Source: CAYVKM01 sp964452045 (GTDB lineage: Bacteria > Calditrichota > Calditrichia > RBG-13-44-9). From it: a stretch of 64,000 bases of DNA. Positions 17,324 to 25,191 of this stretch are shown here, one piece after another. Below the pieces are notes generated by a model that saw only the letters and a program-made list of their open reading frames with translations, searched no databases and was not told the DNA's origin. Each line of letters starts with the position of its first letter. The stretch's first letter is position 1. The position numbers and the translations under genes are program-made. The stretch spans positions 36,334 through 100,333 of the forward strand of contig CAYVKM010000003.1 of assembly GCA_964452045.1 (NCBI GenBank). The letters are read 5' to 3'.

Positions 17324-18994
17324 TTACCCTTCCCGGATTTGAGATGATTTCCCGTGGCATGAGCTGCAACTTGAACTAACCGGTTTAAATTTTTGAAATT
17401 TTATGCCGTTTTGGGTAATCATGGGGTGACATTTTTCACAGGCTACTAATTTATGTGCGCCTTCCAGCTTGAATTTTGCCTGGCGGTTATGGTCAAATTT
17501 TTCTGCTTTCCAATCCCTTGGTGTATGGCAATTTTCACACCGGACAATTTTTCTGCCGGCACTCACCATTTCAACAAATTGGCTGTTATGGGGATCCTTA
17601 TGACAATTTTGACAGTCGGATTTTAATGAGACGAATTCGAATTTTGGAGGATTGGTTTTTTCTGCCTCGGGGAAATGGCAATTTTTGCAGGGCACCTGAG
17701 TGTGTTTAAATTCCAGAGAGAACTTTGTCTGATTATGGTCAAACTTAACTTCCCTCCAACTTGCAACTGAATGACAGGATTCACAGCCATTCCGTGATAA
17801 ATATTTATCCAAAGTTTTTCCGTGCGGATTCTGATGACAAGTAGTACAATTGAACGAAGTAAAAGTAAACTTCAATGTAGATACTGCGGTTCGACTGCTG
17901 CTTTCTTTATGACAGGCAATACAGGGGATTGCCAGATGAGCACCCTGCAGGGAAAATTTAGTCTGGTTATGAGCTTCTATGGTAAAAGTGGAAGGGGTAA
18001 AACCATTGACCGTGTGGCACTCCTCGCAGGCACCTCTCTGTATCCGGTTGGCAAACTGCCCCCTGTGGTAGTCTTGATGACAATCCATACATCGACTGAA
18101 TTTTAGGCCGGTTAAAGGGTGGCCAGGTGCATGGCATTTTTCACAGGCAACACCCAGATGTTTTCCCCTCAAGGGAAATCTGGTCCGGCTATGATCGAAT
18201 CTGGTGGTATTGTAATTTGACCATCCGGTTGTATTATGGCAGTGGGTACAATTTTGCCCGAATTTATTTTGATGCACATCCTTATGACAATTAGTACAGG
18301 ATTGATATAGTAAGCCGGCAAATTTCAAAAAGATCTTATCATCCGCATATTTGTTATCATTGATCTCCCGATGACATTTGGCACATTGTACATTCTGATG
18401 TTTACCGGTGAGGACAAATTTGGTTTTGCTGTGATCAAAACCGGCTGCAGGTTTCCAACCATCCGTGGTATGGCAGTCCAGGCAAGTTGAGGATAACTGG
18501 CCCCGATGTTCGTCCTGGTGGCAATTTAAACAGTTATGAGAAAGTCCCAGAAAGGTGCGATTCAGGTCTTTCCCCTGACTGGTAAATTTTGATTTTTCCG
18601 CAATGTTTTTTTCTTGATGGCACTGATTACATTTGAGATCTTTATGTTTGCCAAGCAGGGTAAAGCCGGTTAATTCATGATTGAAATTTTCCTGACCTTT
18701 TTCCCACCAGATTAGATCAAAATCTCTTCCATGGTGCTCTACATGACATTTCTGACATTCGTTGTATCCCGGACGAGAGTGCAAACCTTTCTTTTGATCA
18801 ATTTCTTCTTTCAAAATCTGATGACATTCCAGACACTGGGCAGCAGTAATTCGTTGTCCCACACCGTGGCATTTTTGGCAATTCTTCAATCCTTCCAAAT
18901 AGGCATGGGATTTATGTAAATCTCCCGGAGAAAGTTGGGCAAATCCAAGTCGTGAGAGGAAAAGAAGAATAATATAACCGTATCGTAAGATCAT
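17324..18994 (-). CDS. Twenty-haem c-type cytochrome
   Basis: A 556-residue exported protein with signal MILRYGYIILLFLSRLGFAQ and 20 CxxCH motifs spread evenly from about residue 38 to 550 (CQKCH first, CSSCH last). Many motifs sit in a recurring pattern, FDHxxTxFxLxGxH then CxxCH, also seen in the two downstream cytochromes, suggesting a common ancestral module. It is the first of three cytochrome genes joined with 1-2 base spacings. A good sigma-54 promoter match lies about 80 bases upstream of the ATG. It should be periplasmic or exported; electron transfer from the b-type cytochrome upstream is inferred. Confidence 0.9.
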   Translation of the reverse strand: MILRYGYIILLFLSRLGFAQLSPGDLHKSHAYLEGLKNCQKCHGVGQRITAAQCLECHQILKEEIDQKKGLHSRPGYNECQKCHVEHHGRDFDLIWWEKGQENFNHELTGFTLLGKHKDLKCNQCHQEKNIAEKSKFTSQGKDLNRTFLGLSHNCLNCHQDEHRGQLSSTCLDCHTTDGWKPAAGFDHSKTKFVLTGKHQNVQCAKCHREINDNKYADDKIFLKFAGLLYQSCTNCHKDVHQNKFGQNCTHCHNTTGWSNYNTTRFDHSRTRFPLRGKHLGVACEKCHAPGHPLTGLKFSRCMDCHQDYHRGQFANRIQRGACEECHTVNGFTPSTFTIEAHNQTKFSLQGAHLAIPCIACHKESSSRTAVSTLKFTFTSFNCTTCHQNPHGKTLDKYLSRNGCESCHSVASWREVKFDHNQTKFSLEFKHTQVPCKNCHFPEAEKTNPPKFEFVSLKSDCQNCHKDPHNSQFVEMVSAGRKIVRCENCHTPRDWKAEKFDHNRQAKFKLEGAHKLVACEKCHPMITQNGIKFQKFKPVSSSCSSCHGKSSQIREG

Positions 18995-19076
18995 TTAAAA
19001 AACAGATTTCCTTAAATGAAGGATTACTTCGTTGAATTTAAATTAGCAAAAACTTACTAAATAAAAGTGTGCAAAA

Positions 19077-19092
19077 TGCAAATTTATTGCCA
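19077..19092 (-). promoter_or_regulatory. Candidate sigma-54 promoter of the cytochrome operon
   Basis: On the minus strand the sequence reads TGGCAA-TAAAT-TTGCA, matching the -24/-12 core (TGGCA-N6-TTGC) at every core base. It lies between the b-type cytochrome gene and the 20-haem cytochrome, oriented toward the latter. Predicted start of transcription is near 19067, leaving a leader of about 70 bases. Confidence 0.5.
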
Positions 19093-19218
19093 CTAAAATG
19101 ATAAGGATGAACACCAATTTTAATTTAATTGTCGGTGAATTGCGAAAATAATTTACACAAGAATGTTGAATATTGTGCATTAATATGAATCCACACCAAT
19201 TTATGTTAATAAATGTTT

Positions 19219-20115
19219 TCAGAAAATCCAGGTGTATCCCACGTATACCGCAACTAAAATGTGAACGAACATGATGATGTACATTACAATCGCAAAAGGT
19301 TTGTGAATAACGTGCCAGTAGTGGAAGAGCTGATGAATCGCATTCCACATCGAAATTCTTCTTTGCAGCATTGCTTTCCTTTTAATGGACGATAACATCT
19401 GGGTAACTGCATGGGAGGAGAGGTTTAATTTTTTCACCAGATATTTTCTTAATCGGTGGGTACGAATGGGTCTGATAGTATCATTAAAAATCATGGAAAA
19501 AAGGGCGATTATCAGTCCCTTTTCCGGTTTAACACGGGGGAAAATGGATACTTCGATGGATTCCAGGTGCTTTGGTTCTATCTGATATTTATCGTGAATT
19601 TCCTGCGACATATTCAGATTCAATTGTTCCAGTTCATTAAAATCGATTTCGGTCCCGGCCAGTGTTCGGGGTATCTGAAGATATAGATAACGACCAAGAA
19701 CTCCACTTAAGGCAACCGCGATCATTGACCAAAAACTAACCGCAATTAAACCCTGTACTTTAAATGAAGAGTGCAAGATAATGAGTAGCGGTCCAAAAAC
19801 CCCAAGATAGATATGTAATTGTAACCAGTGTGATAGTGGAAATAAGTTTCTGAATAAACGGGTTCGTTTACGCACGGAGTAAAGTAACATGAAAAGCATC
19901 ATGGCACTTCCGACAACCCCCACGGTATGGCCAAATCTGCCTGCAGGTCTGAGCAACCGGTATTCTGGGCTGTGAGGGCGCTCATTAATCGCTGTAAGGT
20001 AAAACCCTTTGCCATACCATAACAGATAAAGAAATATGACAACGGAAACAATGTATAATGCACTCATAAATCCACGAAAAGGTGTGGTTTTTCTATTTGA
20101 TCCGGTAGTATTCAT
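19219..20115 (-). CDS. b-type cytochrome / ferric-reductase-like membrane protein
   Basis: A 298-residue inner-membrane protein with about five helices (about residues 17-35, 65-82, 95-115, 125-145 and 270-295) and a soluble loop of about 110 residues before the last one. His residues suited to two b haems lie in GRFGHTVGV, HIYLGVFGPLLIILHS and the cluster HQLFHYWHVIHKP, with another in FVHILVAV. It is upstream of three multihaem cytochromes and so is likely to pass electrons from quinol or a cytoplasmic donor to periplasmic haems. The fold resembles ferric-reductase-like transmembrane proteins, but no flavin or NAD domain is attached; the ferredoxin-flavoprotein at the cluster end could supply it. 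A 224-base spacer separates it from the next gene. Confidence 0.7.
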   Translation of the reverse strand: MNTTGSNRKTTPFRGFMSALYIVSVVIFLYLLWYGKGFYLTAINERPHSPEYRLLRPAGRFGHTVGVVGSAMMLFMLLYSVRKRTRLFRNLFPLSHWLQLHIYLGVFGPLLIILHSSFKVQGLIAVSFWSMIAVALSGVLGRYLYLQIPRTLAGTEIDFNELEQLNLNMSQEIHDKYQIEPKHLESIEVSIFPRVKPEKGLIIALFSMIFNDTIRPIRTHRLRKYLVKKLNLSSHAVTQMLSSIKRKAMLQRRISMWNAIHQLFHYWHVIHKPFAIVMYIIMFVHILVAVYVGYTWIF

Positions 20116-20214
20116 GTTGTATTAATTTTGATTAAATTGTTTGGTTGATGATATTATAAAACCACTATTTTAAAATCAACAGTTAAGAATTTTTCGCAAA
20201 GAAATAGTAAATGT

Positions 20215-20261
20215 AATTTATCGCTGAATATAAAATATTCAATTTATCGGCGGATATTATA
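20215..20261 (-). promoter_or_regulatory. Possible promoter and operator ahead of the b-type cytochrome
   Basis: A direct repeat CGATAAATT occurs twice (20241-20249 and 20215-20223) and flanks a palindrome, TGAATA-N5-TATTCA (20225-20241). A TATAAT box lies just upstream on the minus strand (20256-20261), which would place a transcription start inside the repeat. The layout is typical of a regulator-controlled promoter, but no -35 box is clear. Confidence 0.35.
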
Positions 20262-20307
20262 CAAACCTCAGTAAAAGGTATTATTGGCCAGAGTTTAAGA
20301 TTTGATA

Positions 20308-21114
20308 CTAATATCTTTCAGGTTTTTCACGGACATAAAATATTTGTCCATCGGGAGATGAGAAACCAAATTTAAAAATATCGGGAATTGCAGTTTCCTG
20401 AAAAATGGGGATTTCTGCGCTTTTCAATTTTGTTTGCGTTTTTGCCACATCCATACTTTCATAAGTAAAAGCGATTCCGGTGATCAAATCAGTTTCATAA
20501 AATCCAAGGGTTAACTTTTTATCGGATACGGTGGCCCAGGGCAGAGGCTCATCACCGGAGGCAATAATTGAAAAACCGAGTCTGGTATAATAACGGAGCG
20601 AAGCTGACAGATCATTCACTGGCATACTGATTTCGGCAATCTTACCCAGAATAGTGAATGTGCTGTCATTCGGTTTGGGTAATTTGTTGACGTTTAATTG
20701 AATTAAGGTGATGCCCATATTGTCAGGATCCTTGAGTACCAGAGTTCTGGACGGATTGCTTGCATTTGTTACATCTTCGAAGGGAATATTTTCAGCTTTT
20801 AGTGAGTCAATTCTCCAGGAGAGGTCTTTGGAATAATAGGTTAATGCTGGGGACGGATAAGGATTTTGGCTTATCATAAACATCTTCCAGCCATCGGAGA
20901 TAAGCGCCCAGGGAACCGGGGATGATTCACTCACCTTAATTTCCTTAAATCCCAGTTTTTGATAAAACATGAGCGAGGAATCCAGATCCCTGATGGACAA
21001 AGAAATCTGAAGATAATCTCCGGGATTAAAATGCCGGCCGGCCGGCTGGGATAATTGTTTACAATTGAATACGATGAAAAGACTTAAGAGTAAATATAGT
21101 AAGATACTTTTCAT
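20308..21114 (-). CDS. Lipoprotein with two VOC (glyoxalase-like) domains
   Basis: A 268-residue protein with a signal and lipobox (LLLSLFIVFNC, Cys18) followed by two vicinal-oxygen-chelate domains. The first covers about 33-145 (LQISLSIRDLDSSLMFYQKL) and the second about 155-265 (AEISMPVNDLSASLRYYTRL). The two halves align, so the gene arose by internal duplication. VOC proteins usually bind a metal and act on small molecules or drugs. A lipid-anchored envelope form is less usual, and the substrate is unknown. It stands alone, divergent from the DUF697 gene. Confidence 0.75.
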   Translation of the reverse strand: MKSILLYLLLSLFIVFNCKQLSQPAGRHFNPGDYLQISLSIRDLDSSLMFYQKLGFKEIKVSESSPVPWALISDGWKMFMISQNPYPSPALTYYSKDLSWRIDSLKAENIPFEDVTNASNPSRTLVLKDPDNMGITLIQLNVNKLPKPNDSTFTILGKIAEISMPVNDLSASLRYYTRLGFSIIASGDEPLPWATVSDKKLTLGFYETDLITGIAFTYESMDVAKTQTKLKSAEIPIFQETAIPDIFKFGFSSPDGQIFYVREKPERY

Positions 21115-21424
21115 TTTAAACCTCTCAATTTTTCATTGAAGTAAATTTGTTTTCTATGTACTTTTATTAAAATATATATCCTGATTGAGGAACAGTTTTA
21201 CTCCGGAAGTTACAAAAATACATCTTGAACCCGCAAGGGATAGATTCTATATTTAAATAGTAAAGTTGATCGATTAGACTTGCAAAACCAAAAGATAACA
21301 ATAATCAATCAGTATATTATTCTATATTCTATTTTCTGACCAGCCATTTCAATTGTTACTTCCGGTAGATGAATCTGACCATTAACATTTTAGAATATTT
21401 GTTTAAATTTACGCGGAGTTTTAT
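21115..21424. other. Intergenic region between divergent genes
   Basis: 310 AT-rich bases separating the VOC lipoprotein and the DUF697 gene. It must carry both promoters, but I see no convincing paired -35/-10 boxes, RNA gene or terminator. A GGAG six bases before TTG 21425 is the ribosome binding site of the plus-strand gene. Confidence 0.6.
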
Positions 21425-22399
21425 TTGAAAAAGAATATTTCAATCATTTTAGGATCAGTCAGCCTGTTTCTGATCATTGCCTTCATCATTTTTCTGATAA
21501 ACCAAACAGCACAGATCGTCAATTTAGCATCCGGTATCAGCCCATTACTGGGTCAAACTGTTGCACTTGCATTAATCATATTGTATGCCGCCCTTTTACT
21601 CATACCAGTTATTATTTATCTGAAACTTCCTAAAGTGCTTCAGCCTCCAGTAGAACGAACCTCCCCTGAATTTGACCTTTTTATTCAGAAACTGGGTAAA
21701 CGGCTGAGAAAGAATAAATATTTGCAGGGCATTAGTTTGTCCAATTACCATGATATTGAAAAAGCGATAAAAGTGCTTAATAAACAGTCAGATATTCTGA
21801 TAAAGCAAAATGCGACCACGGTATTTTTAACCACTGCGATATCCCAGTCCGGCAGGTTGGATGCCATTACAGTCCTCATAGCCCAGGTAAGAATGGTCTG
21901 GCAGGTAGCCCATGTTTATTATCAGCGGCCGAGCCTTAGGGAAATGTTGCAGCTCTATGCCAATGTTGCCGGTACGGCGTTTATTGCCGGCGAGCTAAAT
22001 GATCTGGACATCTCACAGCAGGTTGAGCCGATAATAACCAGTGTCCTTGGGGCATCTTTGACCGGATCGATTCCCGGGATAACCAATGTGGCCGGAATCG
22101 TCACCAATTCGCTTTTAACCGGATCCGCTAACGCATATCTGACCCTTCGGGTTGGTGCAATTACTAAACAATATTGCGGAAGTCTGCTAAAAAAGGAAAG
22201 AAGTGTGATTCGCCGATCAGCCAGTCTGGAAGGGGCGAAAATGCTCAGCGTTATCGTAATGAACTCTGCCGGGAATATTACCAAGTCTATTGTGAATGCA
22301 GCATTAAAGACGCCAGGTAAATTTTCCAGGGATGTGATCCGCACCACCTGGGGAAAAATTTCCGGAAAGCAAAAAACAAGCACCGACTTAATCGAATAA
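21425..22399 (+). CDS. DUF697 family membrane protein
   Basis: A 324-residue protein with two N-terminal membrane helices (about 7-28 and 42-65) and a cytoplasmic region containing the DUF697 signature: TAISQSGRLDAITVLIAQVR, YYQRPSLREMLQLYANVAGT. A Gly/Ala-rich helical segment (about 195-240) may be a third membrane-associated part. The family is linked to YcjF-type proteins and to GTPases, with no known enzymatic role. Start is TTG with GGAG upstream. It precedes an ACT-domain gene by 44 bases. Confidence 0.7.
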   Translation: MKKNISIILGSVSLFLIIAFIIFLINQTAQIVNLASGISPLLGQTVALALIILYAALLLIPVIIYLKLPKVLQPPVERTSPEFDLFIQKLGKRLRKNKYLQGISLSNYHDIEKAIKVLNKQSDILIKQNATTVFLTTAISQSGRLDAITVLIAQVRMVWQVAHVYYQRPSLREMLQLYANVAGTAFIAGELNDLDISQQVEPIITSVLGASLTGSIPGITNVAGIVTNSLLTGSANAYLTLRVGAITKQYCGSLLKKERSVIRRSASLEGAKMLSVIVMNSAGNITKSIVNAALKTPGKFSRDVIRTTWGKISGKQKTSTDLIE

Positions 22400-22443
22400 A
22401 ATTATCGTTTAAATATTCTGATCCATTATTTTAGGAGACTTGA

Positions 22444-22833
22444 ATGGAAAAAATCAAGGAACTATATGTGGTTATTGAAAATCGCCCCAAAGCAACTGGG
22501 GAAATGCTGCGAATCCTCAAGAAAAAGAATATATCAATTTTTGGTGTAGGTATTTTCCAGGATACCGCCAGGCTCTATGTCTCAGAGCCGAAACAGGCCT
22601 ATCAGGTGCTCCATGAAAATAACTATGTGGTAGAGGAACGGGAGGTACTGCGGGTGTTGATGCCAAATCATCCGGGTGCGTTGATGGAGTTGACCACTAA
22701 ATTAGGGAATGCGGGTATTAATATTAATTATCTCTACGGAGCATTGGAGCCGAAACAACCCAGTGGTACAATCATTCTGGAAGTGGATAATCCGGCCCTG
22801 GCCCTGGACATTTTTAAAAGTCATCAGTTTTAG
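22444..22833 (+). CDS. Tandem ACT-domain protein
   Basis: A 129-residue protein made of two ACT-like ligand-binding domains: one from about residue 5 (ELYVVIENRPKATGEMLRIL), and one from about 68 (LRVLMPNHPGALMELTTKLG, then NININYLYG-like strand). There is no catalytic domain, so it is probably a small-molecule, usually amino-acid, sensor. A terminator follows. Partner protein unknown. Confidence 0.8.
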   Translation: MEKIKELYVVIENRPKATGEMLRILKKKNISIFGVGIFQDTARLYVSEPKQAYQVLHENNYVVEEREVLRVLMPNHPGALMELTTKLGNAGININYLYGALEPKQPSGTIILEVDNPALALDIFKSHQF

Positions 22834-22899
22834 AAAAGGAGATTCGGCCAGCAAGATTCCTGAAGGTTCTGAATAAGTTATAACTTTAATTAGCATAGA

Positions 22900-22929
22900 A
22901 GGGTACTATTTTTAGTGCCCTGTTTTTTT
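22900..22929 (+). terminator. Rho-independent terminator after the ACT gene
   Basis: AGGGTACT pairs with AGTGCCCT (one G-T pair) around a six-base loop and is followed by G and seven T. It ends the DUF697-ACT unit. Confidence 0.8.
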
Positions 22930-23104
22930 CTGGGTAGTTTGTCTTCATTTTTTCTGGAAAAATAATCTCAGTAACGCGGGTTAATTTGAGAATATTCGTA
23001 AATTCACTTGATCCGAACTGATTTCACTGTTGGAAATAATTGCTTGCAAATGTAATTTAGGAATGCTTTTTGGAAAACAAATTAATTTAGGTCGGAGTCA
23101 CCGT

Positions 23105-24244
23105 ATGCACATCTGTATCCTCGGAGCCGGGAGAGTTGGCAGCGCAATGGCCATTGATCTGGCGAAAGATAAACAGTTTGATATCACCGTGGCAGATCAT
23201 GATTCAAACGCTTTGCAAAAATTGAAAAAAATAAAGGGCATTATCACACTCCGGGGTGATTTATCAAAACCTGCGGCAGTAAAAAGGTTAATTTCTGAGG
23301 CCGATCTGGTGATTGACGCGGTTCCGGGATACCTGGGTTTTCAGACCTTTAAAACGGTGATTGAGAGTGGAAAGAATATCGTCGACATTGCCTTTTTTGC
23401 GGAAGATCCCTTCAAGCTGGATGCCCTGGCCAAAAAAAATGAGGTAATTGCCATCATGGATTGCGGGGTTGCCCCAGGAATGAGCAATGTGCTGGTTGGT
23501 CATGTCAGTCAGTTACTGGATGAGATCCATCGGGCGCTGATTTATGTAGGTGGGCTGCCGGTTGTTCGGGAATGGCCATACGAGTACAAGGCGGTGTTTT
23601 CTCCGATTGATGTGATCGAAGAATACACCCGACCTGCCCGCTATGTGGAAAATGGGCAGCAGGTAATCAGAGAGGCTCTATCCGATCCCGAACTACTGGA
23701 TTTTCCCGGTGTTGGTACCCTGGAAGCATTCAATACCGATGGACTCAGAACTTTAATGCGGACGATTAAATGCCCGAATATGAAAGAAAAAACTATGCGC
23801 TATCCTGGCCATATCGATAAAATGAAAGTTCTAAGAGAAACCGGGTTTTTTTCCGATAAACCCATAAATGTAAACGGTTCCCGGATTCGGCCAATCGATT
23901 TCACCTCCAAATTGTTATTCCCCATGTGGGAATTAAAGGAGGGAGAGGAAGACTTAACCGTGATGCAGATTATGGTTGAGGGAAGCCGTAAGGGTAAAAA
24001 ATATAGATACAGCTATTTTCTATTAGATCGTTTTGATCCGGCCACCAATGCAACTTCCATGGCTCGCACGACAGGCTACACTGCCACAGTGGTAGCCCGG
24101 ATGATCAGTCAGAGATTGTATCAGAATAAAGGCGTGTCGCCCCCGGAATTTCTGGGGAAAAAGAAAGAATGTGTGGAATTTATTCTGCAGGGATTAAAAG
24201 AAAGAGGTATTGAATATCAGGAGACTATTGAGGAGATCCACTAG
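23105..24244 (+). CDS. Saccharopine-dehydrogenase-like oxidoreductase
   Basis: A 379-residue NAD(P)-dependent enzyme starting MHICILGAGRVGSAMA, a Rossmann GxGxxG at the N terminus. It continues with DLVIDAVPGYLGFQTFKTVI and DCGVAPGMSNVLVGH, signatures of the lysine-ketoglutarate reductase / saccharopine dehydrogenase superfamily. I use ATG 23105, which has CGGAG seven bases upstream, because an ATG at 23030 would add 25 residues before the Rossmann strand. Such enzymes act in lysine breakdown or related C-N bond chemistry; the substrate cannot be told from sequence. It stands alone after a terminator. Confidence 0.8.
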   Translation: MHICILGAGRVGSAMAIDLAKDKQFDITVADHDSNALQKLKKIKGIITLRGDLSKPAAVKRLISEADLVIDAVPGYLGFQTFKTVIESGKNIVDIAFFAEDPFKLDALAKKNEVIAIMDCGVAPGMSNVLVGHVSQLLDEIHRALIYVGGLPVVREWPYEYKAVFSPIDVIEEYTRPARYVENGQQVIREALSDPELLDFPGVGTLEAFNTDGLRTLMRTIKCPNMKEKTMRYPGHIDKMKVLRETGFFSDKPINVNGSRIRPIDFTSKLLFPMWELKEGEEDLTVMQIMVEGSRKGKKYRYSYFLLDRFDPATNATSMARTTGYTATVVARMISQRLYQNKGVSPPEFLGKKKECVEFILQGLKERGIEYQETIEEIH

Positions 24245-24330
24245 CAATCGCGGTGTTAATTTTAAATATCAGTGAAATAATTTGATGGTTGCTTCATCAA
24301 TTAACTAATATTTTACAATAGGGGAATTTG

Positions 24331-25095
24331 TTGCGGATTACTTTTTTAGGTACTGGTACTTCCATGGGCATTCCCATGATTGGCTGTAAATGTAAAGTTT
24401 GCCAATCGAAAGATCCCAAAGATAAACGTACCAGAACCTCCGTCTGGATTGAGGCGGAAGGGATTAATATTATTATAGATACCGGAATCGATTTTCGCCA
24501 GCAGGCACTGCGGGAAAAAATAAGCACGGTTGATGCGGTTCTCTTTACCCACCACCACGTCGATCATATTTTCGGATTAGATGAGTTGAGAGCGATAAAT
24601 TTTCTCCAGAAAAAATCGGTGGCGATATATTCTTCCGAACATACCTATAAACATTTGAAAAGGGTCTACAAATATGTTTTCGATGATTCCTGTTATCCGT
24701 CCGATACGCCACAGATCGATCATGAACTGATCGATGAAGATCCTTTTTCACTTTTTAATATCGAGATTATCCCGATACCTTTGCTGCATGGGGAGTTATC
24801 CCTCTTCGGGTTCAGGATCGGACAGTTTGCCTATTGTACGGATGTCAGTCACATCCCGGCGGAAAGTTATGTTTTACTGCAGGATTTGGATGTACTGGTG
24901 CTTGGGGCGTTACGAGATGGACCCCATCCCACCCATTTCAGCATCGAGCAGGCAGTGGAGGAAGTAAAAAAGATTGGGGCCATGCAAACTTATCTGGTCC
25001 ATATGAGTCATGAAGTAGGGCATCAGGAACTTGTCCATAGATTACCGCAAAATATTCAACCGGCTTTTGATGGTTTGCGTCTGAACTTAAAATAG
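24331..25095 (+). CDS. PhnP-like metallo-beta-lactamase-fold hydrolase
   Basis: A 254-residue metal-dependent phosphodiesterase-like protein. Motifs are FLGTGTSMGIPMIGCKCKVC (a glycine-rich strand plus a PhnP-type cysteine zinc site), DTGIDFR, the metal-binding HHHVDH, a CTDVSH motif, and a C-terminal HMSHEVGHQELVHRLP. Two adjacent TTG codons are possible starts; 24331 gives a better spacing from AGGGG. It may act on cyclic phosphate diesters or nucleic-acid ends, as in the PhnP/RNase Z group. Physiological substrate unknown. Confidence 0.8.
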   Translation: MRITFLGTGTSMGIPMIGCKCKVCQSKDPKDKRTRTSVWIEAEGINIIIDTGIDFRQQALREKISTVDAVLFTHHHVDHIFGLDELRAINFLQKKSVAIYSSEHTYKHLKRVYKYVFDDSCYPSDTPQIDHELIDEDPFSLFNIEIIPIPLLHGELSLFGFRIGQFAYCTDVSHIPAESYVLLQDLDVLVLGALRDGPHPTHFSIEQAVEEVKKIGAMQTYLVHMSHEVGHQELVHRLPQNIQPAFDGLRLNLK

Positions 25096-25191
25096 AAGTT
25101 CTAAAATTTTCTAATATTTGACGATTATCCTGATAGAAAAATTTTCGGTGTAATAATTACTCATATTTTGATTTCAAAAGTCAAACTCTGA

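Noticed and set aside
19043..19348. Minus-strand 101-residue frame
   Set aside because: It overlaps the b-type cytochrome end in another frame and is low-complexity, AT-rich sequence.
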